Source of the DNA: Bathynomus jamesi
Taxonomy: Eukaryota; Arthropoda; Malacostraca; Isopoda; Cirolanidae
DNA: 64,000 bases
Direction of reading: 5' to 3'
NCBI GenBank assembly: GCA_023014485.1
Contig: JAJOZX010007469.1
Location: 124,001-188,000, forward strand
The notes below the pieces were generated by a model. That model was not told the origin of the DNA, made no database searches, and worked only from the letters and a program-made list of their open reading frames with translations. This document shows positions 1 through 10,997 of this stretch, piece after piece. Each line of letters begins with the position of its first letter. Position 1 is the stretch's first letter. Made by a program: the position numbers and the translations under genes.

Positions 1-344
1 AAGTAAAAAATGGAAAGAAAGAAGAGGAGGTAAAGGACACAGGTAAACTGCAAATCTCTGTCGTGAAGGAGAGGAACTCCTCCAATTCAGTTGCGTGCAG
101 TTTGAGAATCCAAACTAAGAGGTCTGCTAACCTCCCCCAAAAACACCAACAAACACCCTTGTAAACGTGACAAAATACAGCGAAGGGACGCCAGCATCGC
201 ACGCAGAACTTGGGAAGATAGTCACCTCTTCTGGGAGGCCAAAATCCAGAAATAAGGAAAGGCCAGGAAAGGAGAAGGAAAGACAAAATAGCAAGTTTAA
301 CACCAATGTAATACTTATTGAGGAAGAAAACTGATACAGTCTAT
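1..344 (+). repeat. Macrosatellite unit, core end plus A-type 3' module
   Basis: Non-coding. The stretch matches, with scattered differences, 11970-12320, 13385-13725 and (in part) 34090-34140, 55150-55440 and 60470-60700. Recognisable blocks in order are a GAAAGAAGAGGAGGTAAAGG purine tract, ATCTCTGTCGTGAAGGAG, a block ending near GGACGCCAGCATCGC and a tail that runs into a TA tract at 345-418. The unit is cut by the window edge. No function is known; I treat it as part of a dispersed and locally tandem satellite-like family. Confidence 0.75.
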
Positions 345-353
345 ATATATACA

Positions 354-418
<65 letters not shown>
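345..418. repeat. (TA)n microsatellite
   Basis: Almost pure TA dinucleotide repeat ending the satellite unit. The next mobile element begins directly after the TA at 418-419. Confidence 0.9.
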
Positions 419-419
<1 letters not shown>

Positions 420-784
420 CAGGGTGTCCCGTAAGTCTGGACCCATAGGGAAAAATAATAAAATTACAAAATAGTCCAAAAATTTATTACATAATCTGTT
501 CAAAGTGTCCGCCGTTGTGTCGCACACATAGTTGAAGACGCAATCTCCACTGCGACAGCACTTTCTGAATCACAGTCGCAGAAATTTCTTGACACGCCTC
601 CACAATGCGTGCTTTAAGGTGGAAAATGTTCTGAAGTTTGACCTCGTACACTTTGGCTTTCAAGTGGCCCCAAAATAAAAATCATAATAAAATAATAAAA
701 AAAAATAATAATAAAATAATAATAATAACATAATAAAAAAATATATTATAAATCCCTATGGGTCCAGACTTACGGGACACCCTG
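420..784 (-). mobile_element. Internally deleted mariner element (420-type)
   Basis: The ends are inverted repeats: CAGGGTGTCCCGTAAGTCTG at 420 and its complement ending at 784, each flanked by TA, the usual Tc1/mariner target. Only the C-terminal end of a transposase remains, on the minus strand from about 675 to 487, with the words GHLKAKVYEV and LCVRHNGGHFEQIM before a TAA stop. The N-terminal and catalytic parts are gone, so it could move only in trans. A sister copy lies at 22186-22587 and an N-terminal fragment with the same right end lies at 63198-63578. Confidence 0.85.
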
Positions 785-921
785 TATATATATATATATA
801 TATATCCAACCACTGGGGGTGCAAGCCAGCACAACTCAGTGCCGGTCCCAAGCCCGGATAAATGGTGAGGGTTGGCGTCAGGAAGGGCATCCGGCCGTGA
901 AAGATTTTGCCAAAACCAAGA

Positions 922-2286
922 ATGATGAGCCAAATTCATATAGCCTCGGAAAATGCCAGGGCGTACCCCGTATGCGACGCGCAGGGGCCTCGCCTGACCC
1001 CCGCGAGAAATGGACGAGGGCTGCCGAGTCGAGGACGGGCTCGGGTAAAGAAGCTAGTCCGAGTGGTTAGAGTTGGGACGTTGAATGTAGGCTCTATGAC
1101 TAGGAGAGGAAGGGAGGTGGCGGATTTGATGGAGAGACGGTGTGTGGGAGTATTGTGTGTGCAGGAGACGAGGTGGAGAGGAAATAAAGCAAGGGAGCTG
1201 GGAGGGGGATATAAGTTGCTTTATAGTGGAACGAATGAACAGGGTAGAAACGGTGTTGGTATAGTGCTGTCAGAAGTGCTGAAGGATAGCCTGGTGAGTG
1301 TGAGTAGAAGGAGCGATAGAGTTATGAGTGTTAAGCTGGGCCTTGACGAGATGACGGTGAACATCGTGAGTGCGTATGCCCCCCAAGCTGGCTGTGAAGG
1401 TGTAGAAAAGGAAGTGTTTTGGAATCAGTTGGATCAAGAACTTGGTGCGATACCAGAGGGGGAAAAAGTGATCTTGGGTGGAGACCTGAATGGCCATGTG
1501 GGAAGAAGTAGAGAGGTGATTGAGAGGGTGCATGGTGGTTGGGGCGTGGGAGAGAGAAATGAAGAAGGGGAAAGGGTGGTGGATTTCGCGATGGCGTTTG
1601 ATCTAGCGATAGTCAACACCTTCTTCCAGAAAAAAGATAACCAGTTTGTGACCTATAGGAGCGGAGGAAGAGAAAGCCAGATAGACTTTCTAATGTGCAG
1701 GAGATCCCATTTGGAAGAAGTTAAGAACTGCAAAGTCATAAACGGGGAAAGCGTGGCGGCGCAACATAGAATCCTGGTGATGGATTGGTCGTTTAAGAGT
1801 GGTAGGAAAAGAAGGCAAGAACAGGTGACACCTAGGATAAAGTGGTGGGGACTGAAGAAAGAAGACCAGAAAAGGAAATTTGAGGAGAAGGTTTTGGAAG
1901 AAGTAAGGTCGTTGGAGAGTGTACAAGAATGGTGGGAGGAGAACAGCCGGGTGATATTAAGAGTTGGTGAGGAAGTACTGGGCAAAACATCAGGTAGAAG
2001 ACCCCCTGAAGACAAAGAGACGTGGTGGTGGAATGAAGAGGTTCAGGAGGTGATTAAAAGGAAGAAAGATGCTAAAAAGGAGTGGGACACATCTGGTAGA
2101 CAAGAGGATAGAGAAAGCTATAGGCAGGCGAAAAAGGAGACGAAGAAGGGAGTGGCAAGAGCCAAGGCGCAGGCGATGGATGAAGTATATAAAGAGTTGG
2201 AGACACCGGCGGGAGAGAGAAAGATCCTTAGAATAGCGAAGGCTAGGGATAAAGCGAGTAAAGATTTACTCAAATTAAACAGGTAA
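922..2286 (+). pseudogene. RTE LINE endonuclease domain and linker
   Basis: Endonuclease/exonuclease/phosphatase-fold protein that would nick target DNA to prime reverse transcription. Visible motifs are LNVGSM near the start of the domain, QETRW (catalytic Glu), GGDLNGHVG (Asp/Asn pair), QIDFLMCR and AAQHRILV (the His block, with Gln-His rather than Asp-His, as in the CFDP2-like group). A basic linker rich in Lys, Arg and Glu follows (about residues 290-455). The ATG at 922 is the first methionine in this frame, but the conserved part begins near 1070, so the true start is uncertain. The frame closes at 2284-2286 where the polyprotein should continue; the next segment is in another frame, which I read as a small indel near 2285. 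Confidence 0.8.
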
Positions 2287-2300
2287 AGGATGGTCAGGGA

Positions 2301-3284
2301 GTGGTCTTAAAGGATCAGGATAAAATCATGGATAGATGGAAGAGTTATTTTGAACATCTGTTACATGAGGAAAACCCAAGGGTTATTTTTGAAGATGGTG
2401 TCCCAAATCAAGGATTAACTTCAGGAGTGAGTAGGGAGGAGGTGAAGGTGGCGTTGAAAGGAATGAAGAAGGGGAAGGCATTGGGACAGGATGGGATACC
2501 AGTGGAGGCGTGGAATTGTTTGGGAGATGAGGGCATAGATCTATTGTGGGATCTGATGCAGAAGATATATGAACAAGAGGAAATGCCGGAGGAGTGGGGG
2601 GATAGTACACTCGTACCTATTTACAAAGAGAAGGGAGACATCCAGGATTGTGGAAATTATAGGGGAATAAAGCTTATGTCACACACGATGAAGGTTTGGG
2701 AAAGGATTATAGAGAAAAGGTTAAGAGAAGAGACAACCGTGGGGGAAGAGCAGTTGGGTTTTATGCCAGGTAGGGGAACAACTGATGCGATTTTTGCACT
2801 GAGGCAGTTGATGGAGAAACACCGGGAGCGACAAAAGGGACTGCACATGGTTTTCATCGACCTAGAGAAAGCATATGATAGAGTGCCACGCCAGGAGGTT
2901 TGCAGGTGTATGAGAGAGAAAGGTGTGCCGGAGAAGTACGTTAGGTTGGTGCAAAGTATGTATGAAGGAGCAAGGACCCAGGTTAGGAGTAGTGTAGGTG
3001 TAACGGAATGGTTTGCCGTGAGAGTTGGTCTACATCAGGGATCTTCTTTGAGCCCGTACCTTTTTGTTTTGATTATGGATGTGTTGGCCCAGGGGATAAA
3101 AGATCAATCCCCTTGGTGTATGCTCTTTGCAGACGATATTGTTCTGTGCAGCAACAGGAGAGAAGTAGTAGAAAGAAAATTGGAGGAATGGAGGAGGGCT
3201 TTTGAAGACAGAGGGTTGAAAATCAGCAGAAAGAAAACGGAGTACCTGAGGTTCTACGAAATCAAGACTCAGAAATTAGTTTAG
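2301..3284 (+). pseudogene. RTE LINE reverse transcriptase domain
   Basis: Continuation of the LINE polyprotein in a shifted frame. Reverse transcriptase blocks are in the usual order: GKALGQDGIPVEAW, LVPIYKEKGD, NYRGIKLMSHTMKV, LGFMPGRGTTDAIFALRQL, FIDLEKAYDRVPR, GLHQGSSLSPYLF and the catalytic FADDIVL (the YxDD-type box with Phe first). ISRKKTEYLRF closes the palm region. The reading frame is lost near 3255, just after this box, where the thumb and C-terminal part should begin. Confidence 0.85.
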
Positions 3285-3322
3285 AGGGAGCGAGGTTAAA
3301 GAGAGTAAGTAAGTTTACGTAC

Positions 3323-3880
3323 TTGGGATCGACAGTGGCTGAGGACGGTGAGCTGGACACAGAAATAACACACAGAGTGCAATCTGGTTGGAAAAATTGG
3401 AAGAAAGTTTCAGGGGTGTTGTGTGACCGAAGAATAGGCGCAAGGGTTAAGGGAAAGGTGTATAAGACTGTGGTAAGACCGGCTATGATGTACGGGGCTG
3501 AGTCTTGGGCTATAAAGAAAGATCATGAGAAAAGACTAGATGTAACGGAGATGAGAATGCTGAGATGGATGTGCGGAGTGACAAGGTTGGATAGAGTAAG
3601 GAATGAAAGGATAAGGGGCACAACAAAGGTTGGAGAAATCTCGAGGAAGATACAAGAAAGTAGACTGAAATGGTATGGACATGTGATGAGAGGGGACGAA
3701 GATTATGTGGGTAAGAGAACGATGAATATGGAGGTGCATGGCAGGAGAAAGAGAGGCAGACCGAAGCGAAGGTGGATGGAGAAGGTGAGGGACGATTTGA
3801 GGGAGAAGGGTTTGTCGGAAGAAGAAGCCCAGGACCGGGCTGTGTGGAGGAGGCTGGTCAGAAACGCCGACCCCGCATAG
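3323..3880 (+). pseudogene. RTE LINE C-terminal domain
   Basis: C-terminal third of the same LINE in a third frame. It starts within FTYLGSTVAEDGELDTEI and continues through VRPAMMYGAESWA, MRMLRWMCGVTRLDR, WYGHVMRGDEDYV and the basic KRGRPKRRWMEK block, and ends at TAG 3878-3880. These blocks are typical of the C-terminal end of RTE-like and related animal LINE proteins. The minus-strand RTE at 49989-54668 carries the same blocks. Confidence 0.85.
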
Positions 3881-3908
3881 AGGCGGGAACGGGCGAAGAG
3901 AAAGAAGA

Positions 3909-3910
<2 letters not shown>

Positions 3911-3995
<85 letters not shown>
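3911..3995. repeat. (TA)n microsatellite, about 85 bp
   Basis: Pure TA run between the RTE 3' end and the left inverted repeat of the next mariner. It may be the grown 3' tail of the LINE, an older satellite tract, or both. Confidence 0.9.
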
Positions 3996-3999
<4 letters not shown>

Positions 4000-4376
4000 G
4001 TCCCAAAAAAAACTATATACTCTTTATAGCATCATATATTTTATAATTAAAAAAAACCCAAACAATATATTGTTATAGCAATTGCCAATGAAAGGTAAAT
4101 TAGTAATCTAAGTGATCAAAATGTTATAGCGAGTTGTTTGCATATAAAATTTAATTAACTACGCCAAGTGCTCAAAATGTTCTCCGGCGGCATGAATGCA
4201 CTTTTGAATGCGTCGCCTAAGCCTGGCCTTGTTTTATTAAAGGCCTTGTAATGGCGAAACCTATGGACCGAACGTAGTCTAGTCACTCACTAGCTTGCTT
4301 CGGACTTAGCCTACGCACTCATTCCACGATACAAACTCTACAGCATTCAACTTTATTCAGTTCAGCAAAAGAACCC

Positions 4377-5127
4377 ATGTTGCGTAAAAGTTTGACACTG
4401 GAGCAACGAAAAAGTGTTCTGAAATGGTATTGGAAATTTGAGAATGTGTCCGAAGTCCAGCGGCAATGGATCCGGGAATTTGGTACAAAGCCACCGACAC
4501 GTCTCGCCATTACAAGCATCCGTGACAAGTTTGAGGCAGAGGGATCTGCTCAAGATATGCACAAGCGAAGATCTGGACGACGCAAATCAAGTGCGAGTGA
4601 TGAAAACTCTGTTTTAGTGTTGCAAAAATTTAATCGATTGCCACAGAAATCAGTTAGGCAATGCGCCCGTGAGACCGGAATCAGCAAATCAGGTGTTCAC
4701 CGGATTTTAAAGTCGGCAAAATGGAAAAGTTACATTTCAAGTCTGTTACACGCCATGACTGAAGATGACCCTGATCGCAGACTCGAATTTTGTGAATGGT
4801 TTCAGTCAATGGAAGCCGAAGACGTACAGTTTGCCAACAAAATCGTGTGGTCTGATGAAGCTACCTTCAAGCTGAATGGCACAGTAAATCGACACAACTG
4901 CAGGTACTGGTCACTTGATAATCCACACGTTTATGTGGATAAACATGTTAATTTACCAGGATTAACAGCATGGTGTGGTTTATCATCCAGGGGTTTGGTT
5001 GGACCATTTTTCTTTAATGGGACAGTTACCGGTGCCGCATATCTCGACATGCTGCGGACAGAAATTATACCTGCAGTTCGGAAGTTGTTTGGAAACGACG
5101 ACTTTTACTTTCAACAAGATGGAGCCC
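4377..5127 (+). pseudogene. Mariner transposase, N-terminal and first catalytic part
   Basis: The first about 250 residues of a mariner transposase from the ATG at 4377. The paired helix-turn-helix DNA-binding region covers about residues 1-115 ([33 protein letters not shown]). The first catalytic Asp is in IVWSDEATF, followed by the VNRHNCRYW and GPFFFNGTV blocks. The frame runs to QQDGA, the second catalytic Asp, where the nested element interrupts it. The C-terminal part resumes at 8549. The related deleted copy at 62219-63121 has a similar N-terminus. Confidence 0.85.
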
Positions 5128-5614
5128 TAGCCCTGTTCAAAAATCAACTTTTTCTTATTTTCATAGGTTTCTGTACTTTTTACCATGCTTTTTGACCTGA
5201 AAAGGCCGAAAATCACAACCATTTTGACCTAGGTTGTTGGGAAGCATTGCCGCATGGAGCTTTAAGTTTTCTGCCTTGAAATCGGCCAAAAGCACCAGTT
5301 CCGGGGTCCCTTGAATCATGTTTTGCACTATAACTTTTTATCTAAACAAGATAGAGCAACAAAATAGGCACCAAATTAAAGTGTTTTTAATCCTCTTTCT
5401 AACTTATGCAATTATGATAGTCTTGGAACAAGAAATGGCACATTGGTACATACAAAGATTTCAGAAATATCACAAAATTCGTTTTCTCACACTCAAGGCA
5501 GACAAGGCGCCTTATTCATGACACAAATTTGAGATTAACATTTTGTCACAAGTCTAATCGATCAAGAAGTGAAAGCATTACATGATGATTAATTTCATAA
5601 TGACATTTACACAG

Positions 5615-8097
5615 TCAGTTGTTGAGAGTTTGTTTCTTGAAGCTGTCAAAGCGGCGTCTGTTGAACTCCACAGCTTGAAGGAGGTAGTCCCTTTGCTTGG
5701 CATCTGTTGTTATGACATTTGCAAAGTCGCTCATCATCTTGACACCACGTTCAGCAATGTCATTCACCGCTTTCAGATTCTTAACATAGTCCAACGCTTT
5801 TCTGTAGTCCTCATTCTGTGGCCAAGACGTGACAGGTTCCAGAAGCCACTCGGATCCAATGTTCAGTGTGTCCAGCAGGAAATGTGATTCTGGGCCAATG
5901 AGATCAACCAGGGTGGTCTTAGCTGTGACTCTCTGGAATAGAGGCTTTCCTGTTCTGAAACTGTCTGGCTTCTCAGTGGCATGTAACTGGGCAGCAATGT
6001 CGTGCTTCAATGTGTCACTCAATCTACTGCTGAACAGGGCAAATGGCACGACTTCCTGCGTCAGGTACCATTTGTGGTTTTCCATCTTATTAAGTACTGC
6101 ATCAGCAAGCTCTGGGTCAGTTTTCTTGTACTTCAACATGTCCTGGATTAGACTTAGATCATTCACGGGAGCATCTGCAGCAGACATTGACGTCATCCAT
6201 ACAGGAGTGTAGAACAGCGCAAGGAAGGTGTTGAGTCTTTCCAGCTTTGATACAGTGTCTTCGTCGTACTCAAGTTGATCTGCAAACATCAGCATTTTCA
6301 TGGAGTACAGGTTTCTGGCCATCCATCTGGCCTGATGAATGGCGCCTGGTCGACTCCAGTGAATACCTCGAGGAGGCGTTCCTCCAAGAACATGACTGTC
6401 AGTTCAGCCATTTCCCTGTAGTCGGCTCTTGGAAGCCTTTCTGCTGTTAGAATGTCTTGGAGTATTTCTTCACTGTTCTTCTTCTTTTCCTTCAGCCATT
6501 TGCTGTTGATAGCCAGCATCTTTGGGTTTTCCTTGGACAAGTCCGTCCAAACATCCTTCAGATGCTCAAACCAGGGATTATCTGGCCCCTTCACCTTCCC
6601 AAACAGCTTCTCCCAAACTGCTCCTACTAGGATTTCCAGGATGTGATGTCGACAGGCCAGATAAAACACCTTTTTGTTCAGCATTTTCTCTAGCAGTTTG
6701 GCAGCTCCTCTGTGAACTCCACTGTTACTGGATGTAGTGTCAAAAACAAGGGCAGTAACATTATCCGCAAGTTCCCATGTCTCCAGTAAATCCATTGAAG
6801 CCTCAGCCTGAGCTGTGCCAGAAGAATTGTCGATGACAGGTACTCCCAAAACTTTCCTTCAGTGTATGAAGGTGGACCAGACACTAGCACAGCTAAAGTC
6901 TCTGAGGTACTTCCAGGTTCACTGCCCAAGACATCTTTGAGCAACTTTCCATCCCAGTGTAAGGCAGCGTACTGTCGGGGGTTTTCACAAAACTTGGACA
7001 TGTGACTCTGGCTGATATTATACCTGGACAGCATTCTGTTGCGACGTGTTGTTGAGGTTGAGATGACGAAGTTATCCAGATCAGCCCCTCCAGCTTTCAA
7101 GGTGGCAGAAACCATGGCAGTAACTTGATTGTCTGATAAACCAAGACGATCAGCTGTATTGCAGATGACATCACATTCCATGACCTTCCTTGGAAACGTC
7201 AAAGTCACACTAGTCACAGTGTCATGATGGTGAGAACATCCAGGACGAGGCTGATGGTAATCCATGTCCTCTGTGTTAGCGTCGTTGTCAGTTGAGTCAC
7301 CCCAGGTAATGTCATCCACATGAACAACTGCCTCTTGTTCTGCTGCAGCTGTAAAATAGTACAACATGTTAAGAGAGTAATTGTTAAGTACATGCTAAAT
7401 ATCGCAATGGAGTAAAACTTAAAACTTTTTGTAACGTTCAAAGTAATTAGTTTTACCTTGTTCTTGTCTATGCTGCAGTCTTTCATTCCTCGCTGCTTGC
7501 TGCAGGGATCTTCTCTCAAAATCTTGTCATGACCAGACATATGACCTTTCCTCTCAGTCTTTTGGTCTTCGTAGAACCTGATATCCTCATCTTTCTTCTC
7601 TCTGGATAACAGTCTGTTGTTCTGTATTTCCTGGATTGCATCTGGAGCTCCTATATCGAACAGGCTGTCTAATTCCAGCACAAATGCTCCTCTTTTCCTC
7701 CAGGGTTACTTGCTCTTCCTTTGCTTTTCACCAGAGTACGATGTTTCTCATGTAGTTTCATGAAGAGCTTCATTGCGTTGTACTTGGTCATTGTCTTGAT
7801 CCTAGCCATCTGCCAGAATGGGATGATAGATTCAACTGTTTCATATGCAAGGTCTTGAACCATGGGCCTCCCTGCATTTTCCGGTAAATTCTGAAGATTA
7901 AGGAAATACTGGAACGCCTGTCTGTTGGTGGGAAGCTGGGAACCACTGATAAAAGCTGAAGGGTATCCAACCAGGAAAGTTTCAGTGAGAGATCTGGTAG
8001 ATGGCCCAGTTGACACCTGCCTGTGGACAGTACGTGGAGGTTCTGAGATATCAACTGTGCGCCCACGGAGCTCCCTCAGCTCCTTGCTTAATGCCAT
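5615..8097 (-). pseudogene. Unfamiliar DDE-type transposase (hAT-like), broken copy
   Basis: Read from 8097 leftwards it has at least four frame changes, near 7675, between 7457 and 7348, near 6850 and near 6325. The N-terminal part (8097-7669) contains ETVESIIPFWQMARI; LDSLFDIGAPDAI follows. After a possible intron come LHWDGKLLKD, VFDTTSSNSGVHRG, ACRHHILEILVGA, PGAIHQARWMARNLY and, near the end, VNDIAERGVKMM and RDYLLQAVEFNRRRF before a stop at 5615. Each block has a counterpart in copy 2. HWD, FDTT and AERG are candidate catalytic D-D-E positions by analogy with hAT order; that is inference. There is no BED finger and no canonical hAT C-terminal dimerisation motif. Confidence 0.7.
7349..7456 (-). 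other. Possible 108-bp intron in copy 1 transposase
   Basis: On the minus strand GTAAAAC begins at 7456 and TTTTACAG ends at 7349. The stretch is AT-rich, lacks similarity to copy 2 and sits where the two copies differ. The codon phases of the two sides do not match with these sites, so either a frameshift lies nearby or the intron call is wrong. Confidence 0.35.
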
Positions 8098-8170
8098 TGT
8101 GAAGTTGTAACTTGTAGATGGTTTTCTAGATTCTGATTGAGTTTCTGTTGTTTCCTGAAAAATGATAGAT

Positions 8171-8173
8171 AAT

Positions 8174-8205
<32 letters not shown>

Positions 8206-8224
8206 ATTTATTATATATTATTAT

Positions 8225-8275
<51 letters not shown>

Positions 8276-8278
8276 TAT
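8171..8278. repeat. (ATT)n microsatellite inside copy 1
   Basis: Imperfect trinucleotide run between the N-terminus of the transposase gene and the inner edge of the right inverted repeat. Confidence 0.85.
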
Positions 8279-8548
8279 TAATTTTATGCTCTTTCATTTG
8301 ATACCAAATTTGTTGCTCTATCTTGTTTAGATCAAAAGTTAAAGTGCAAAACATAATTCAAGGGACCCCGGAATTGGCGCTTTGGCCGATTTCAAGGCAG
8401 AAAATTTAAAGCTCCATGCGGCAATGCTTCCCAACATCTTAGGTCAAAATAGTTGTGATTTTCGGCTTTTTCAGGTCAAAAAGTATGGGAAAATGTACAG
8501 AAACCTATGAAAATAAGAAAAAGTTGATTTTTGAACAGGCCTAAATTG

Positions 8549-8866
8549 GAGCCCCCTCATTATCATTGTGATGTCAGAAGGTACCTCGATGAAACGTTGC
8601 CTAACCGTTGGATAGGACGAAGAGGAAGCGTTGAGTATCCTCCACGTTCACCGGACTTGACTCCACTTGATTTTTACTTGTGGGGCTACCTGAAGGATGC
8701 AGTTTATGGTACAAGACCTGCAACACTCGAACACCTTAAGGATGCAATTAGGGAAAAGTGCGGGACCATCACAGCATCCACATTAGTCCATGTCTGCGAA
8801 TCAGTTAGTCGACGCATTCAAAAGTGCATTCATGCCGCCGGAGAATATTTTGAGCACTTGGCGTAG
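8549..8866 (+). pseudogene. Mariner transposase, C-terminal part
   Basis: Second half of the transposase begun at 4377. It opens with PPHYHCDVRRYLDE, which should follow QQDGA directly, then has RSPDLTPLDFYLWGYLKDAV with the third catalytic residue (Asp) and ends ...EYFEHLA with TAG near 8866. Counting from the second Asp gives about 41 intervening residues, matching the DD41D group. Joining the two halves at the duplicated TGGAGCCC leaves the frame off in a C-run, so a small indel is also present. Confidence 0.8.
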
Positions 8867-9193
8867 TTAATTAAATTTTATATGCAAACAACTCGCTATA
8901 GCATTTTGATCACTTAGATTACTAATTTACCTTTCATTGGCAATTGCTATAACAATATATTGTTTCATTTTTTTTTAAATTATAAAATATATGATGCTAT
9001 AAAGAGTATATAGTTTTTTGGGACACCCTGTGTATATATATATGCTGAAAACACCGTGTAAAAATTAAAAAATAATTGAAATCCCCCAAAATTAAAGTTA
9101 TAAAGCACAAAAAATGCGAAGCTTTTCAAGAGAAACTTCCCTCACCTTTCAGGCAGTGAAAGGAAACTAAAAGTCAACATTAAAGGTGTACTT

Positions 9194-10471
9194 TAGTGAT
9201 GTAGGTCACATCCGCATCCGCATCCGCGGAACATCCGCACATTTTCTCGCATCCGCACTTTGGACTGCGGATGTCGTGCGGATGTGGACCGTTGAGATAA
9301 AACGTCATTAATAAGCGGAAATTATCAAATTCTACTATATTAATAGAACTAGTTCATTGTGCGCAAAAGTGATGCAAGCGACAAGACGAGAGGCTGTTCT
9401 TGTATGAAGTTACTCTCTTGCAACCTACTTAGATCCACGTTACAAAGCTAAGTTATTTTCACCTAGTACATTAGAACGAGTTAAATCATCACTTGGCAAA
9501 GCAGTTGAAGAGCTTCAATCTCTTGAATCTGTCGCTTCGCCACCCACCAAAAGAATAAAAGTTTCAGTGACAGAACCAACACCTTCAACAAGCAAATCTA
9601 TCACAGAATCTGTCTCTCAGTTTCTTGAGTCAAGCAGCAATGACGAGACCTACGCGATGTCAAAAGATGTAGTAAAAATGATCGAGAGCTATCACCAAGA
9701 AAAACGCCTGGCTGCATGTGACAATCCTATTAGTTGGTGGAAAAATACGCAGAATATCTATCCATACTTGAGTAAACTTGCAAGGAAACATTTAGCCTGT
9801 CCTCCAACAAACGTACCAAGCGAGAGATTATTTAGCAGTGCTGGATTAATATATGATGAAAAGAGAAACAGACTGGCAGCAGAAAAGGCAGAAAAGTTAA
9901 TGTTCCTTAAGCATAACCTTCCTATAATTAAGTTTGAACATTAAACGATGAACATCTTAGTTTACTTTATTTTAATTACTCATTTATAAATATGCCTAAT
10001 AAAACTTTAAACTTAATATAAATAGTTATCAAGCTAATTAAAGATCTCTTTCTATAAGGGTGGAGGAGGTTGGGCAAAGAGGTCGGTGGGGTGCATTTGA
10101 GTTGGGTTCACGTCCCGCATCCTGGTAACACAATTATGGTTTCTAATTGTGGCTGAAACTCAACAAAATATAACGAATTTATTTGCAGACGAATTCACTA
10201 ATTGATTTCTATATTAGTTAGATGCTTGATATTATTTTATATGTTCAGAGAAAAGTACAGCAATTATTGTACAATTAATCAATTATACTACATTATAGCT
10301 ACAGCTCTCTCTATATAATAACTTATTATATACGTTAAACACAACAAATCTCGAATATACCCTAAAAATAACGAAAATGTAGACATCCGCATCCGCGGAT
10401 GTTGAAATCAAACATCCTCATCCGCATCCGCATCCGCGGATGTGAAAAAAATGACATCCGCTACATCACTA
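9194..10471 (+). mobile_element. hAT element, internally deleted
   Basis: Bounded by the perfect 8-bp duplication GTGTACTT (9186-9193 and 10472-10479). The termini are inverted, TAGTGATGTAG at 9194 and CTACATCACTA at the right. Inside each end are clusters of CATCCGC/GCGGATG repeats (9210-9280 and 10385-10460), which look like subterminal transposase-binding repeats. Only the C-terminal end of a transposase remains. Confidence 0.9.
9408..9944 (+). pseudogene. hAT transposase C-terminal dimerisation region
   Basis: The frame is open from 9408 to the TAA at 9944 and has no start of its own; the in-frame stop at 9405 shows that the upstream part is lost. LDPRYKAKLF, a conserved hAT block, comes first. 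Then comes a low-complexity Ser/Thr stretch, and then the C-terminal dimerisation region with WWKNTQNIYPYLSKLARKHL and PPTNVPSERLFSSAG. The BED finger, catalytic Asp blocks and insertion domain are missing. Confidence 0.85.
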
Positions 10472-10602
10472 GTGTACTTACTAAAAACCGTCATGCTTCA
10501 GGCAATTGTAACTGGTACAAATTATCTCGAAAAACAATGCAATTTGACAGCCTAAATTTGGTCATAAAATGAAAATGGAAGGTTCCATGTTTTATATTAA
10601 AA

Positions 10603-10997
10603 CTAGTACAGTTCCCGCCGCTTCGCTGACGGTTAGACAGGCTAAACTACAAAAAAAGAACCCAGCCGTGAAAATTTTGAGCTTCACATTGTGTCAACAT
10701 TTCTGAATCTGGTATCTCCCAAAACCTCCTCACCCCCATTCATACAACTTGGGGGCTAACCCCTCCCCCATTACCCCCACCCTCCCCATTACCCCACCCA
10801 TCCCGATTACCCCCACCCCCACCCTTCCCCCATTGCTAAACTACAGAAAAGAACACAGTCATGAAAATCTTGAGCTTCACATTGCCGCCCGTAATACAAT
10901 TTCTGAATTTTTTTACAATTTCTGAATTTTTTCTCAATTTCTGAAAGTGTGACGGACAGACGGACAGACAGACGGACAGCTCTCATTATATATATAG
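10603..10997 (+). repeat. CCCCAY-rich interspersed repeat, copy 1
   Basis: Inserted in satellite sequence between ATATTAAAA and ATTATCAG. It begins CTAGTACAGTTCCCGCCGC, carries a pyrimidine-rich middle with many CCCCCAC/CCCCATTACC words (10725-10840), then TTTCTGAATTTTTT twice, GACGGACAGAC repeats and a TATATATAG end. Copy 2 at 18956-19347 is about the same length and order. There is no coding capacity. The GACGGACAGAC plus TATA tail resembles short LINE or SINE tails of some invertebrates, but I cannot name the family. Confidence 0.75.

Larger units (their letters stand above)
807..3910 (+). mobile_element. RTE-type non-LTR retrotransposon (LINE), frameshifted
   Basis: A near full-length LINE in which an apurinic-type endonuclease is followed by reverse transcriptase in one polyprotein-like arrangement with no separate ORF1. 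The 5' leader contains GGAAGGGCATCCGGC, a word I associate with RTE-like elements of many animals. The 3' end has almost no untranslated region: after the stop at 3880 there are about 30 bases ending in GAAGAAGAT repeats that run into a TA microsatellite, as is usual for RTE. Coding capacity is split by two frameshifts. Clade assignment is from motif memory; a tree is needed to separate RTE from close relatives. Confidence 0.8.
5128..8546 (-). mobile_element. hAT-like element of unfamiliar family, copy 1
   Basis: The insert is flanked by the 8-bp direct repeat TGGAGCCC (5120-5127 and 8547-8554), a hAT-type target duplication. The ends are inverted repeats over at least 200 bp: CCCTGTTCAAAAATCAAC at 5131 pairs with the complement near 8520-8540, and the similarity runs to about 5360 and 8310. 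The right end carries three extra bases, so the termini are slightly imperfect. The minus strand carries a long transposase-like gene broken by frameshifts (8097 down to 5615). Copy 2 of the same protein family is at 22711-25450. I do not recognise the family by name. Confidence 0.75.
3996..9030 (+). mobile_element. DD41D-like mariner with long TIRs, split by a nested element
   Basis: Terminal inverted repeats are unusually long. The left, from 3996 to about 4215, is the near-exact complement of 8815-9030, starting GGGTGTCCCAAAAAAA and including CGGCGGCATGAATGCAC. The transposase lies between them on the plus strand, in two parts separated by a 3.4 kb insertion at 5128-8546. Without the insert the mariner would be about 1.6 kb. 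Both ends abut TA-rich sequence. It cannot make transposase in this state. Confidence 0.85.

Noticed and set aside
1270..2015. Minus-strand open frames over the RTE endonuclease
   Set aside because: They are shadows of the plus-strand coding region, without family blocks.
3536..3996. Open frames rich in alternating Tyr-Ile or Cys-Val over TA and TG tracts (also near 127-408, 26446-26862, 27732-28025, 35872-36090, 44987-45427)
   Set aside because: They are translations of dinucleotide microsatellites and cross unrelated repeat borders; no coding signal.
5582..6646. Plus-strand frames across the copy 1 transposase
   Set aside because: The conserved blocks are on the minus strand; the plus-strand frames match nothing in copy 2.
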